Positions 37,389 through 45,967 of a stretch of DNA of 64,000 nucleotides are shown piece by piece. The DNA lies in the NCBI RefSeq assembly GCF_920984665.1, contig NZ_CAKLBP010000001.1, positions 1,061,703 to 1,125,702 of the forward strand, given 5' to 3'. The notes under the pieces are model-generated. The model saw only the letters and a program-made list of their open reading frames with translations. It was not told the origin of the DNA and made no database searches. Numbering within the stretch: position 1 is the first letter of the stretch; every line of letters begins with the position of its first letter. This stretch comes from Pedobacter sp. Leaf170. GTDB taxonomy: Bacteria; Bacteroidota; Bacteroidia; Sphingobacteriales; Sphingobacteriaceae. The translations under genes were made by a program, and so were the position numbers.

Positions 37389-38672
37389 CTAAAGTTCCTT
37401 AGTCAAATCAACCGCACTTTTATAAGCATCTTCATGAAAACCATATTTGAAATAACTGCCGCAATAGTAAATCGGACCGCTTTCGTTAAGTTTATGCAAC
37501 TCAGCTTGCGCTTGCATTGCAGGTACATCAAATAAAGGGTGGTGATAATCAATTTGTTTTACAATTTTTGCGGGATTTAAAGATGCAGATGGATTTATAG
37601 ATACAAAGTAATTCATTTTTTTAGAAACACCTTGTAAATTATTCATCCAATAAATTGTACTTGGCAACAATTTATCACCATGCTTTTCTACACGATAATT
37701 CCAACTGCTCCAGGCTAATTTTGCTTCAGGCATTTGCTGCTCATCGGTATGCACAACGGCCTTATTTAGCTGGTACTTAAATTTCGAAAGCAATTCAGCT
37801 TCTAACGGAGTTTTATCTTTTACAATTTCAAAGGTCTGGTCGGCATGGCAAGCCATAATTACTTTATCAAATTCAAATTTTTCACTTCTTGAATTTTCTA
37901 CCTCCACTATACCGTTTTCTAATCGCCTAACAGCAACAATTTTATTGCTGATTTTAATTCTGTCGCGAAATGGAGCAATCAATTTCTCCCGGTAGGCCTG
38001 ACTACCATTTTGCAACGTATACCATTGATGCTGAGTATCTAAACCTAAAAATCCATGATTTTTAAAGAAACGAATCAAAGTTACCGCCGGAAAATCTAAA
38101 ATCTGCTCCATAGGTGCACTCCAAACCGCAGCACTCATCGGGATAAGATACTGCCAAAGCATATCATCACTATAACCAAATTCTTTAAAAAATTTGCCAA
38201 TCGAATAATCCTGATATTCTGGTTTATCTAAAATCTCTATACTTTGTTTGTTAAAGCGATTAATCTGCATCAACATTTTTAAATATGAAATATTAAAGAT
38301 GTTTTTCCGCTGTGCGAATAAATGATTTAAACTTGAACCGCTATATTCTAACTTTTCTGGTAAAAACTGTACACTGAAAGACATGTCGGTTTTAATAACT
38401 GGCGCATTAATTTCCGCAAACATTTCAGTCAAATTTGGGTAGGTTTCATAATTAAAAACCATAAAGCCGGTATCCAAATAAATTGGTTTTCCATCTTCTT
38501 CAAGTGTAATCGTATTTGTATGACCACCAATATAATCTGCTTCTTCAAAAATGGTAATATCATATTTATGTTGCAATTTATGAGCGCAACCCATTCCTGC
38601 TATTCCGGAGCCAATTATGGCAAGCTTAGCACCTCCAGACTTCTCCAGAGGAGAGGAGTTTGTATATTCCAT
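37389..38672 (-). CDS. FAD/NAD-binding oxidoreductase (COG2907 amine-oxidase-like) of the lipid cluster
   Basis: 427 residues. The dinucleotide-binding loop LAIIGSGIAGMGCAHKLQ (about 17-34) and EEADYIGGHTNTI (about 42-54) are typical of COG2907, related to flavin amine oxidases and phytoene desaturases. The C-terminal region has GPIYYCGSYFKYGFHEDAYK, the second FAD contact. In this conserved neighbourhood it probably oxidises or desaturates a methylated acyl chain made by the CFA-like enzymes. The first 15 residues (EYTNSSPLEKSGG) precede the conserved fold and come from a short palindromic CTCC/GGAG sequence, so the true start may differ. Confidence 0.87.
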   Translation of the reverse strand: MEYTNSSPLEKSGGAKLAIIGSGIAGMGCAHKLQHKYDITIFEEADYIGGHTNTITLEEDGKPIYLDTGFMVFNYETYPNLTEMFAEINAPVIKTDMSFSVQFLPEKLEYSGSSLNHLFAQRKNIFNISYLKMLMQINRFNKQSIEILDKPEYQDYSIGKFFKEFGYSDDMLWQYLIPMSAAVWSAPMEQILDFPAVTLIRFFKNHGFLGLDTQHQWYTLQNGSQAYREKLIAPFRDRIKISNKIVAVRRLENGIVEVENSRSEKFEFDKVIMACHADQTFEIVKDKTPLEAELLSKFKYQLNKAVVHTDEQQMPEAKLAWSSWNYRVEKHGDKLLPSTIYWMNNLQGVSKKMNYFVSINPSASLNPAKIVKQIDYHHPLFDVPAMQAQAELHKLNESGPIYYCGSYFKYGFHEDAYKSAVDLTKEL

Positions 38673-38711
38673 ATAAATTTTGATTCGCTATTTAAAAATT
38701 AATTTTTGCGC

Positions 38712-39764
38712 TTATGCTCCTTCAATCCGGGGATGCTGGGTGGGGCTAAATAAATAATGACAAACCATCCATTCGTTGCCTTTATTATAATTAAACAATT
38801 CGGCACAACTCATGTAAAATAAACGCCAGTAAACCCACCATTTTACAGACTGCTCTTTACCGTAAGTCTGTTCGAAAATTGGCATAATTTCTTTTTTATG
38901 TTTATCCATATTGCTTAACCAGGCCTCAGATGTTTTGCCATAGTTAGTACCGTTTACAACCCAGTGTTTATCAATTTTTAAATCATCGTTAAAATAAAAA
39001 AACAGATGGTTTGAAGGCATAATTCCGCCGGTAAAGAAATATTTACTCATCCAGTCGGTTTCATCAATTACTTCAAATTTGTAGGCTAAAGTTTTATGGG
39101 TAAAAATATGTACAAATAACTTTCCATCAGCTTTTAAGAAACCTGCAACCTTATTCATCAAAAATTTATAGTTACGCATGTGCTCAAACATCTCAACAGA
39201 AACTATTCTATCAAATTTATCGGCGATGGTAAACGTATTCATATCGGCTGTTAAAACCGTCAGGTTTTGAATGCCTCTTTCTTCTGCCGTTTTATCAATA
39301 AAAATTTTTTGCGTAGCCGAATTTGATACTACTGTAAATGTACTGTTCGGAAATTTTGCCGCCATGTACAAAGAAAGCGAACCCCAACCACAGCCCAATT
39401 CCAACACATTTTGTCCGTTTTGTAAATCTGCCCGTTTACAGGTTAAGGCCAACATATCATCTTCAGATGTATCAATATCTTTTACACCCGGTTTCCAGTA
39501 ACCGCTGCTGTATTTAAGATTTTTACCCAGGCAATATTGGAAAAATTCTGTTGGCAATTCATAATGTTGCTCGTTAGCTTCGCTAGTATTTACGGCAATT
39601 GGCGATTGCTTTAATTCATCAACCAGGTCCATAAATTTTTCTTGCTGCAACTCCTCATCACCCAAAGTTTCGTCATCCAAACGTTGCTTGCAAAGTTTTC
39701 TAATGCCCATACGCAAAGCCGTATCAGGAAGTTTATCGTTTTCTAAAAGTTTATCGTACCACAT
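38712..39764 (-). CDS. Cyclopropane-fatty-acid-synthase-like methyltransferase (second copy)
   Basis: 350 residues, from the same COG2230 family as the gene at 35030 but clearly a different subgroup. The SAM motif is NVLELGCGWGSLSLYMAAKF (about 119-138); LKYSSGYWKPG precedes it and DRIVSVEMFEHMRNYKFLM follows. It lacks the longer N-terminal lipid-binding extension. Two CFA-like enzymes in one operon suggest two successive methyl transfers, or methyl transfer at different positions. It lies 39 bases upstream of the FAD oxidoreductase gene in the same cluster. Confidence 0.88.
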   Translation of the reverse strand: MWYDKLLENDKLPDTALRMGIRKLCKQRLDDETLGDEELQQEKFMDLVDELKQSPIAVNTSEANEQHYELPTEFFQYCLGKNLKYSSGYWKPGVKDIDTSEDDMLALTCKRADLQNGQNVLELGCGWGSLSLYMAAKFPNSTFTVVSNSATQKIFIDKTAEERGIQNLTVLTADMNTFTIADKFDRIVSVEMFEHMRNYKFLMNKVAGFLKADGKLFVHIFTHKTLAYKFEVIDETDWMSKYFFTGGIMPSNHLFFYFNDDLKIDKHWVVNGTNYGKTSEAWLSNMDKHKKEIMPIFEQTYGKEQSVKWWVYWRLFYMSCAELFNYNKGNEWMVCHYLFSPTQHPRIEGA

Positions 39765-39875
39765 GGTTATGGAAAATGTAAGATGGTTAATGTATAGTGG
39801 AAAATGTTAATATACGATGTAAATTGGATACAGGATTTAAGAGCGGTATTGCCCATCTTCCATTTAGCCAGCGGC

Positions 39876-40679
39876 CTAATCCTTTCTTTTCCCCCACGGA
39901 AAAAAGGCGCTTGTTGTTTGTTGGTATTTTTTATAGGCAGCAGGCTTGCTCCTCAAATTTTGTTCTTCATTATTTGGAACCCCGGTAACATACATCAATA
40001 AATAAAAAATAATTGCCGGACTTATTATTGCAAGAAAGCCCCATGGCGATGCGATTGCAAAAACGAAATACGCTATCCAGGTTAGCCATTCAAAAAAATA
40101 ATTTGGATGCCTGCTGTAATTCCACAAACCGGTATCGCAAACTTTTCCTTTATTATTAGGATCTTTTTTAAATGCGGCAAGCTGTTTATCTGCAATCATT
40201 TCTCCAAAAAAAGCGATAATCCAAATACCTAGGCCAATAAATTCCCAAACGGCAATCTGTTTTGAAGGATTGGCTGTAATTATAAAAAACGGAATAGCTA
40301 AAAGCACATTTGAAATGGCCTGAAACTGAAAAAACACAAAGAAATTCCTTTCGGCTTTATCGCCCCATTCTTTTCTTAACTGTTGATATCGGCCTTCTTC
40401 TTCACTAATATGACCAATTACGCGCTGCCATAAATGTAAACCCAGGCGTAATTCGGCCAAAAGAAACATGCCGCAAATTAAAATTTTTCTGGTTTCAAAT
40501 CCTTCAGATAAAAAGAAAGTGATAATAGTGATAACGGGAAAATTGAGCGCCCAAAAAACATCAACCACACCCGCATTTTTTATTTTTTTTGCCCAAAGCC
40601 AAACCAAAAACATAATGGTACAACAGGCAATTAATGAAATTAGCGCAATAAAAAGTAGATCTCGTACTTGAAAAGGCAT
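39876..40679 (-). CDS. DUF1295 family membrane protein (steroid 5-alpha-reductase-like)
   Basis: 267 residues from the ATG at 40679, chosen because the upstream extension (12 residues) lies in a low-complexity stretch. There are about six to seven hydrophobic segments. The signature SRHPNYFFEWLTWIAYFVF (C-terminal third) is the conserved NYxxE segment of the DUF1295/steroid reductase and isoprenylcysteine methyltransferase-like fold. COG3752 members regularly accompany the CFA-DUF1365-COG2907 set, which suggests a reductase or methyltransferase acting on a lipid in the membrane. The exact reaction is unknown. Confidence 0.87.
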   Translation of the reverse strand: MPFQVRDLLFIALISLIACCTIMFLVWLWAKKIKNAGVVDVFWALNFPVITIITFFLSEGFETRKILICGMFLLAELRLGLHLWQRVIGHISEEEGRYQQLRKEWGDKAERNFFVFFQFQAISNVLLAIPFFIITANPSKQIAVWEFIGLGIWIIAFFGEMIADKQLAAFKKDPNNKGKVCDTGLWNYSRHPNYFFEWLTWIAYFVFAIASPWGFLAIISPAIIFYLLMYVTGVPNNEEQNLRSKPAAYKKYQQTTSAFFPWGKRKD

Positions 40680-40767
40680 AAGGTTTAAGGTAAAAGGTTT
40701 AAGGCAAAAAGCCAATTCGCATAACTGAAACCCCTAGCAAGATACCCAATACCACTAAGCTCAAACC

Positions 40768-41097
40768 CTAAGCCTTACTAAGCAATTCATTTACACCTTC
40801 GCCATCTTTTAGTTGAAATAATTTAACTAAAATATAGCCTAAAGTGCCAATACTACCTAAACATACGAATAAAATTACGACAGAGATTTTAAGAATAATG
40901 CTTTTTTCTTTATAAAACATCCACAAAGTGATGATGAAAATATTGGCATAAAAGTCCCAAAGTGTAGCTCGCATCCACGGTATGCTGCCCAGAAAATTCC
41001 ATTCATCAAACAAATTGCTTTCAAGAGAAGTTGCAATAACTTTGTAGCACATAAAAAGGAAAAGTGCCGAAAAAATAATTTTAAGAAAGTTTATCAT
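40768..41097 (-). CDS. Small membrane protein, DUF1475-like
   Basis: 109 residues with three hydrophobic segments (about 4-22, 48-62 and 70-93). The motif IPWMRATLWDFYANIF between helices one and two resembles DUF1475 proteins, small membrane proteins of unknown function found near DUF1295/CFA genes. It precedes the DUF1295 gene on the same strand by 88 bases, within the lipid cluster. The call depends on this motif and on context. Confidence 0.6.
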   Translation of the reverse strand: MINFLKIIFSALFLFMCYKVIATSLESNLFDEWNFLGSIPWMRATLWDFYANIFIITLWMFYKEKSIILKISVVILFVCLGSIGTLGYILVKLFQLKDGEGVNELLSKA

Positions 41098-41119
41098 AGT
41101 GGAACGATTTATAATGAGT

Positions 41120-41225
41120 TGAAAAGCAAGGTTCGGTTTTTATCGGTTACGAAAGTCCCGCCATCCGCTTTACTTCGTTATACTCGTGCTCGCTTCTGTC
41201 GGGTTTAATTTACAAAAAACTGTGC
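41120..41225 (+). repeat. Dispersed intergenic repeat, copy D
   Basis: TGAAAAGCAAGGTTCGGT, TATCGGTTACGAAAGTCCCG, CTCGCTTCTGTCGGGTTTAA and AAAACTGTG occur in the same order as in copy C (21785-21897, reverse). Confidence 0.8.
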
Positions 41226-41502
41226 AAGGAAAGTTAAAATCATGTATGAAGTTCAATTCAAAATCCGATTAGCTATCATTATTATTTATGAGTATACACC
41301 TAACAATGAGCATTTTATTCGCAATTTGAATTTCTACCTCACTAAGCCAAAGCAATATTTCTCCGTTCTACTTTTAACCGGCCTAACAAATTTTTGGGGA
41401 TGCAATGTCAAAGCCGAAGTAGAAACTTCAAAACAAAAATTTTCAGCCGGCAATTTTGTTTCTTTTGTTGTCAAAAGAAAAAAGCCTGTCTGGCCAAGAC
41501 AA

Positions 41503-41550
41503 GCAACCCCCCCCGCCCTCCGGGCACCCCACTAAAAGAGGGGAATGCAA
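41503..41550. repeat. GC-rich CCCCGCCCTCCGGGCACCCC element
   Basis: A strikingly GC-rich stretch in an AT-rich gap, ending in CACTAAAAGAGGGGAATG. CCC/GGG pairing could form a hairpin. A related CTCC-GGAG sequence appears in the start region of the FAD oxidoreductase gene. Confidence 0.55.
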
Positions 41551-41583
41551 ATTGCAGAAACTAAATTCTACAAATAATTCTAA

Positions 41584-42312
41584 CTAAACCTTTCTAATCT
41601 TAATAATTTTCATCCAGTGCAAAACCTTCATAACCGGGTAAGTTGGGTCAAACTCCCACCATTTAGTCGCAAAATTCGGACTATTAGGTTTTTTATGGTG
41701 ATTATTTTGAAACAATTCGCCCATTAAAAGGAAATCCCATGGTAAAGAATTTTTACTATGATCTTCGTTATCATGATTAGAATAGCCGTATTTATGTCCG
41801 CACCAGTTTACAATTGCACCATGTAATGGTCCCATTAAAAAATGGATAGGTAGTAAAAGAAACATCCACCAGTAATTTGCAAACATAACGTAAAAACCAA
41901 TGTAAAATAAAACGCAACCAATTCTCCAAAACCACGAATCACCAATTCTATCAATTAAAGGCCATTCAGGATAATTGCCTTGAAATGCAGGTTCTGGCTG
42001 TATTTTGAAATGCAAATAATTCATATACATATTCTTAGTTGCAATCATCATCCCGAAAACATCTTTAAAAAAGTGTGGTGAATGAGGATCTTTCTGCGTA
42101 TCGCTATAGGCATGATGCATACGGTGCAAAATTGCGTAAGCTCTGGGATTTAAGAAAGATGAACCCTGAGAAATTAACAAAATCAAGTAGAAAAACTTTT
42201 CCCAGAAAGGCTCCATCTTAAACATTTTATGCGATGAATAACGATGAAGGAAAAATGTTTGGCTAAAGAGAGATAAAAACCAATGGCAAAGAAAAAATAT
42301 TAGAATAATCAT
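41584..42312 (-). CDS. Membrane fatty acid desaturase (acyl-CoA desaturase family)
   Basis: 242 residues, highly hydrophobic. Histidine boxes for the di-iron centre are HRYSSH (about 23-28), HRMHH (about 63-67) and QNNHH (about 214-218), the last with Gln in place of the first His, a form known in this subfamily. It introduces a double bond in acyl chains at the membrane. It is the first gene, in transcription order, of the lipid cluster though separated from the next by a 486-bp repeat gap, so it may be its own unit. A substrate supply role for the CFA-like methyltransferases, which need unsaturated chains, is a reasonable inference. Confidence 0.88.
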   Translation of the reverse strand: MIILIFFLCHWFLSLFSQTFFLHRYSSHKMFKMEPFWEKFFYLILLISQGSSFLNPRAYAILHRMHHAYSDTQKDPHSPHFFKDVFGMMIATKNMYMNYLHFKIQPEPAFQGNYPEWPLIDRIGDSWFWRIGCVLFYIGFYVMFANYWWMFLLLPIHFLMGPLHGAIVNWCGHKYGYSNHDNEDHSKNSLPWDFLLMGELFQNNHHKKPNSPNFATKWWEFDPTYPVMKVLHWMKIIKIRKV

Positions 42313-42385
42313 TTATTGTGTGTATGCTATACAAACGAAATTTTAGTGAATTTAGTTTCTACAACGTTTAATCTTGTGTTCTAAA

Positions 42386-42420
42386 ATAAAAAAAATCCTG
42401 CTCAAATTTCAGAGCAGGGC
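42386..42420 (-). terminator. Terminator after the cupin gene
   Basis: The minus strand reads CCTGCTC, an 8-base loop, GAGCAGG and then a run of T residues, right after the stop at 42428. Confidence 0.85.
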
Positions 42421-42427
42421 AAAAAAA

Positions 42428-42925
42428 TTATCTACCGAAATCGTCTTGAACCCTTACAATATCACTTTCGTCAGATGGATTTGAAGCATCAGTATGCTGC
42501 CAAATTTCTGCAACAACGCCCCAATCATCTAAACCAATTAAACGATGGCGTTCGCCTTGTTGTAATTTAATCTGATCTTTTGGTCCGTAACTTTTAACTT
42601 CGCCTTCTTCATCAGTCTGACTGGTTTTAATACCAACAGTTCCTGTAACTACTTGCCAAATCTCAGCTCTGCGGTGGTGATATTGCCAAGATAAACGGGT
42701 ATTGGGTGCAACAATTAAAATCTTCGGACTTAGCTTACCGCCAATTTTTAAGCTTTCAACATCTAAACCATCAAAATAAGTATCAGCAAATTGTTGTGCT
42801 TGTGCTTCATCAATAACAAAAAAACCTCCCCATGGTCGAGTTTCATCGCGGTTTACTACATTAAAACCTTCAATTTTTAAACGTTGTGCTACGTTATCGA
42901 ATATTTCTTTTTTGTCGTTTTCCAT
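42428..42925 (-). CDS. Cupin-fold protein, mannose-6-phosphate isomerase type II-like (often called phosphoheptose isomerase)
   Basis: 165 residues. The cupin barrel shows NTRLSWQYHHRRAEIWQVVTG (about 75-95, too long to be accidental; the HHRRAE-W core is the metal-binding motif) and GERHRLIGLDDWGVVAEIWQ with the second His. This is the type II phosphomannose isomerase / GDP-mannose pyrophosphorylase C-terminal cupin pattern, but without the nucleotidyltransferase domain. A sugar-phosphate isomerase role is possible, though the substrate is not fixed by sequence. It is monocistronic with a strong terminator. Confidence 0.75.
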   Translation of the reverse strand: MENDKKEIFDNVAQRLKIEGFNVVNRDETRPWGGFFVIDEAQAQQFADTYFDGLDVESLKIGGKLSPKILIVAPNTRLSWQYHHRRAEIWQVVTGTVGIKTSQTDEEGEVKSYGPKDQIKLQQGERHRLIGLDDWGVVAEIWQHTDASNPSDESDIVRVQDDFGR

Positions 42926-42954
42926 AATTGGCGTAAAAATAGTGCTTTGAAATT

Positions 42955-42976
42955 AAAAAAGCCCTTTCGGGCTTTA
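42955..42976 (-). terminator. Terminator of the small secreted protein gene
   Basis: AAAGCCCGAAAGGGCTTTTTT on the minus strand, stem of seven base pairs with loop of four and T-run; lies 25 bases after the stop at 43000. Confidence 0.85.
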
Positions 42977-42999
42977 TATTTTTTAAGGTTTCAAAATCG

Positions 43000-43560
43000 T
43001 TACTTAATTTCTGTTATTATGATATCCGTAGCCTGGCCAGTACTTTGTATAATTAAAGGGAATGCCGGGTTATTTAAAATCCATAACTCCTGCGAACCTT
43101 TCTCATTTACAACGTGGATAACATCAACATCTTTTCCATTTACCTTTATAGCGGCTGTTTCAGGTGTTTTAATTTTAAAATTATTATCGCCGTAGGTAAA
43201 GGCTTTTTTATCCATCAGCATTTTAAAAGCATCTTTAGAAATTACAGAAAAGGTTTGATTATCACTTAATTTAGTACTTCCTAAAGCTGGCTGCGTTACC
43301 TGCAAGAATTCTGTAGCGCTGTTAAAGGCTTTCTCACTCATTTCGAAAGAACCTTCGCCATAACCATCAACACCCCAACCTATACTGTAAGGTGCTGACG
43401 CACTAAGAATTTTTAAAGCTAAGGGAAACTCTTGTCCACCCACTACAGCAGTGGCGTTAATTACCGTTCCGGTTTTTATTTCTGGCACAAACTTTTGTGC
43501 ATCAGCCACAAAAAAAATGGCCGTAAAAAATAGACATGTTATTAATTTCTTCATTATCAT
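43000..43560 (-). CDS. Secreted protein of unknown function
   Basis: 186 residues (184 if the second ATG, at 43554, is used). A signal peptide KKLITCLFFTAIFFVADAQ is followed by a beta-rich domain with alternating hydrophobic residues, including WGVDGYGEGSFEMSEKAFNS and VISKDAFKMLMDKKAFTYGD. No cysteine motif, lipobox or known family is recognised. Export to the periplasm or outside is likely. It is monocistronic with its own hairpin terminator. Confidence 0.75.
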   Translation of the reverse strand: MIMKKLITCLFFTAIFFVADAQKFVPEIKTGTVINATAVVGGQEFPLALKILSASAPYSIGWGVDGYGEGSFEMSEKAFNSATEFLQVTQPALGSTKLSDNQTFSVISKDAFKMLMDKKAFTYGDNNFKIKTPETAAIKVNGKDVDVIHVVNEKGSQELWILNNPAFPLIIQSTGQATDIIITEIK

Positions 43561-43607
43561 TAAGTTTAATTGAAGATAAGGTTTTTTGTGGTTAAATTAT
43601 ACTGTAT

Positions 43608-43638
43608 AAAAAAAGCCTTCAATTTTTAACTGAAGGCT
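43608..43638 (-). terminator. Terminator after the 77-aa protein gene
   Basis: The minus strand reads AGCCTTCA, loop, TGAAGGCT and seven T residues, 20 bases after the stop at 43659. Confidence 0.85.
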
Positions 43639-43658
43639 CTATATAATAGTAGTTTGAA

Positions 43659-43892
43659 TTAATTTTCCGACATGTTTTCTATTACCGTCTCAATAAAAAA
43701 TGACTTGCCATTATTCCAGGTTTGCGGAGATGACATATCTTCTATAATATGATTAATCATTGAATCTGAAACATTAGCGATACTTTTAAATTCTGTAGCC
43801 AAACTGTAAGAATTCATATCGCCATAACCCCTTAGCTGTTTAACTTTTAACAGAAAAGAACTGAGTGCTGATTTTCTACTTAGATTTTCCAT
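43659..43892 (-). CDS. Small hypothetical protein, 77 aa
   Basis: The protein is soluble, alpha-helical in appearance and without a signal peptide. It begins MENLSRKSALSSFLLKVKQL. It shares length, start pattern (M-N---K-A----L--K), a Tyr after about 22 residues, a central Trp and a hydrophobic ending with the 80-aa product at 44120, so the two may be paralogues. It has a convincing terminator directly behind the stop, which supports a real gene. No function can be given. Confidence 0.6.
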   Translation of the reverse strand: MENLSRKSALSSFLLKVKQLRGYGDMNSYSLATEFKSIANVSDSMINHIIEDMSSPQTWNNGKSFFIETVIENMSEN

Positions 43893-44119
43893 ACCACAAA
43901 TTTAAAGTTTTTACTAACTAGTAATACAGTAATTTCACCCTTTTTAAATTATTTGATTGACATTCATCAATATTTTTTGATAGCAACCAAGTACGGCCAT
44001 TTATACTTACAACGGTATTAAAAATATTACCTGAATTAGCCATGGTTATGGTGTTAGCAAAGTGAACATAAACACTGAAGTTAACTCCAAAATTTTAGAA
44101 AAGAGAATGTGAAGGGCAG

Positions 44120-44362
44120 TTAATTATTTAGAAAATCGCCTACTTTAGCAACCATAGCCTCTAACATATTATATTTTAGGCAAAGCCAGTTTTTCTCTGT
44201 TGGTGTTTTTCTTAATAATAATTTAATACCCGGAGATTGTAGTTGTGGAACACTACTTAACATACTTAAAATATCATTAAAACTGTCTGGCTCATAAACT
44301 TTTATCATTTCAATTTTCATTACCAGATATTGTAATGTTGCAAGTTTAGTTTGATTCGTCAT
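44120..44362 (-). CDS. Small hypothetical protein, 80 aa
   Basis: It begins MTNQTKLATLQYLVMKIEMI and ends AMVAKVGDFLNN. It is a predicted helical cytoplasmic protein with no recognised domain, and a likely distant paralogue of the 77-aa protein 230 bases downstream on the same strand. It is divergent from the secreted phosphodiesterase gene at 44610. No terminator is visible between the two small genes. Confidence 0.55.
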   Translation of the reverse strand: MTNQTKLATLQYLVMKIEMIKVYEPDSFNDILSMLSSVPQLQSPGIKLLLRKTPTEKNWLCLKYNMLEAMVAKVGDFLNN

Positions 44363-44609
44363 GACTTGATTTGTAAGGCTTTAACAAATTTATCAACTTA
44401 CCATAATCAATCATGCCGTAAATTTACCCTTTTTAAAATCGGGAAATTACTACAAGTTTTTATTGATTGTTTTAGCAGAAGAGTCATATAATGATACTTT
44501 TAAATAATTTTGTTTACAAAATTTTAATAAGACATTAATTCTTAACGTGATATTTGTGTCAGCTAGGTATATACCACAGACACAAAAGTTAAAAGAAATT
44601 GCAATAATT

Positions 44610-45878
44610 ATGAACAAACTGACTTACAGCACTGCATTAATATTAAATATTTTAACGCTGCTGCTTGGCCAGGTTCGGGCACAGAATGAGCGAAGAGAAC
44701 ATATTAATAAAGATAGAGCAAACGCTTTAAAGCAACAAAAGAAGCCTTATGTTATTCTTATTTCTGCAGATGGTTTTCGGTATGACTATGCGTCAAAATA
44801 TCAAACTAAAAATCTGTTAAGTTTTGGAAAAAGTGGTGTGGTAGCAAAATCATTGATTCCGGGATATCCATCCGTGACCTTTCCAAACCATTATAGTATT
44901 GTAACAGGGATGTATCCATCCCATCATGGCTTGGTAAACAATTCCTTTTTGGAAGAAAAAAGTGGAGAGAGATATTCTATGGGAGCATTTTCAAAAGTGC
45001 GTCAAGGTAAATGGTATGGCGGAACGCCAATATGGGTATTGGCAGAGCAACAAAAAATGCTAACTGCAAATATGTTTTGGGTTGGTTCTGAAGCAGAGAT
45101 TAAAGGAATCCGTCCAACTTATTATTTTGATTACACTGAGAATATTACAGTTAATAACCGGATAGATATCATCAAAAACTGGTTAAGTTTACCAGAAGCT
45201 AAACGGCCACACTTAATTACTTTCTACATTTCTGAACCCGATCACACTGGCCATATTTATGGCCCTGAGGCGCCAGAAACGATTGAAGCGTTAAAAAAAG
45301 TTGACACAGCTATCTATAAACTTACAGAAGCAATTAAGCCTCTGGGTCTTCCTGTAAATTATATTTTTGTTTCAGACCACGGAATGACTGAGGTGGACCG
45401 AGAAAACCCAATTAAAACGCCGAATGAGATTGATACTGCGAAATATACTATCGCATCGTCGGGAACCATGATGGTTGTGCATGCGAAAAACAAAGCTGAC
45501 GTTAGCATTCTATATAATAAATTAAAGATTAAAAACGATGGCTATAAAGTATATTTGAGAGACGAAATGCCAGATTATCTTCATTACAGAAGCACGGATG
45601 ATTACATGAACAGGATTGGAGATATACTTTTACTTCCAGACTGGCCACGTGTATTTTCCAATCGGAGACCAGGCATCGGGCATCATGGTTTTGATCCAAT
45701 ATTGGTCAGAGATATGCAAGCAACCTTTATAGCATGGGGACCCTCATTTAAAGAAAACAAACAAATTCAATCATTTGAAAACATTCACGTTTACCCTTTA
45801 CTCACCAGAATTCTGAATCTCATTTATCATGAAAAGATTGATGGAAGAGATGAGGTTTTATCTGGAATTCTAAAGTAG
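44610..45878 (+). CDS. Secreted alkaline-phosphatase-superfamily nucleotide pyrophosphatase/phosphodiesterase
   Basis: 422 residues from the ATG at 44610, which gives a signal peptide (MNKLTYSTALILNILTLLLG, cleavage near VRAQ); a GTG 63 bases upstream is less likely. The NPP-type core has ISADGFRYDY with the first metal Asp, GYPSVTFPNHYSIVTGMYPS with the nucleophile Thr, SEPDHTGHIYGPE and VSDHGMTEV. Enzymes of this family cleave phosphodiester bonds in nucleotides or lipids in the periplasm. It belongs to the same superfamily as EboF at 51987, but EboF is more divergent and has no signal peptide. Confidence 0.9.
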   Translation: MNKLTYSTALILNILTLLLGQVRAQNERREHINKDRANALKQQKKPYVILISADGFRYDYASKYQTKNLLSFGKSGVVAKSLIPGYPSVTFPNHYSIVTGMYPSHHGLVNNSFLEEKSGERYSMGAFSKVRQGKWYGGTPIWVLAEQQKMLTANMFWVGSEAEIKGIRPTYYFDYTENITVNNRIDIIKNWLSLPEAKRPHLITFYISEPDHTGHIYGPEAPETIEALKKVDTAIYKLTEAIKPLGLPVNYIFVSDHGMTEVDRENPIKTPNEIDTAKYTIASSGTMMVVHAKNKADVSILYNKLKIKNDGYKVYLRDEMPDYLHYRSTDDYMNRIGDILLLPDWPRVFSNRRPGIGHHGFDPILVRDMQATFIAWGPSFKENKQIQSFENIHVYPLLTRILNLIYHEKIDGRDEVLSGILK

Positions 45879-45917
45879 AATAATGGAAATAGATTTGCGC
45901 TAAATATCTACTAAATT

Positions 45918-45957
45918 AAAAAAGCCTGTAAATTTTAATTTTACAGGCTTTTATTTT
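45918..45957. terminator. Bidirectional terminator
   Basis: AAAAAGCCTGTAAA and TTTACAGGCTTTT form a perfect stem with flanking A- and T-runs, between the phosphodiesterase gene and the convergent 124-aa gene. Confidence 0.9.
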
Positions 45958-45967
45958 TAAATCTGCC

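Larger units (their letters stand above)
41098..41583. other. 486-bp intergenic region with repeats
   Basis: It contains dispersed repeat copy D (41120-41225) and a GC-rich CCCCGCCCTCCGGGCACCCC element followed by ACTAAAAGAGGGG (41503-41550). An open frame of 97 codons (41242-41535) on the plus strand runs through the repeats and is not considered a gene. Confidence 0.6.

Noticed and set aside
39797..40001. Two plus-strand frames of 63-65 codons overlapping the DUF1295 gene end
   Set aside because: They lie in a low-complexity tract and antisense to a well-supported gene.
41242..41535. 97-codon open frame on the plus strand
   Set aside because: It runs through the GC-rich repeat, has no recognisable domain and no sensible start context; best explained as chance in intergenic DNA.
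44547..44609. Upstream GTG start of the secreted phosphodiesterase
   Set aside because: The ATG at 44610 gives a proper signal peptide; the extension has no export features.
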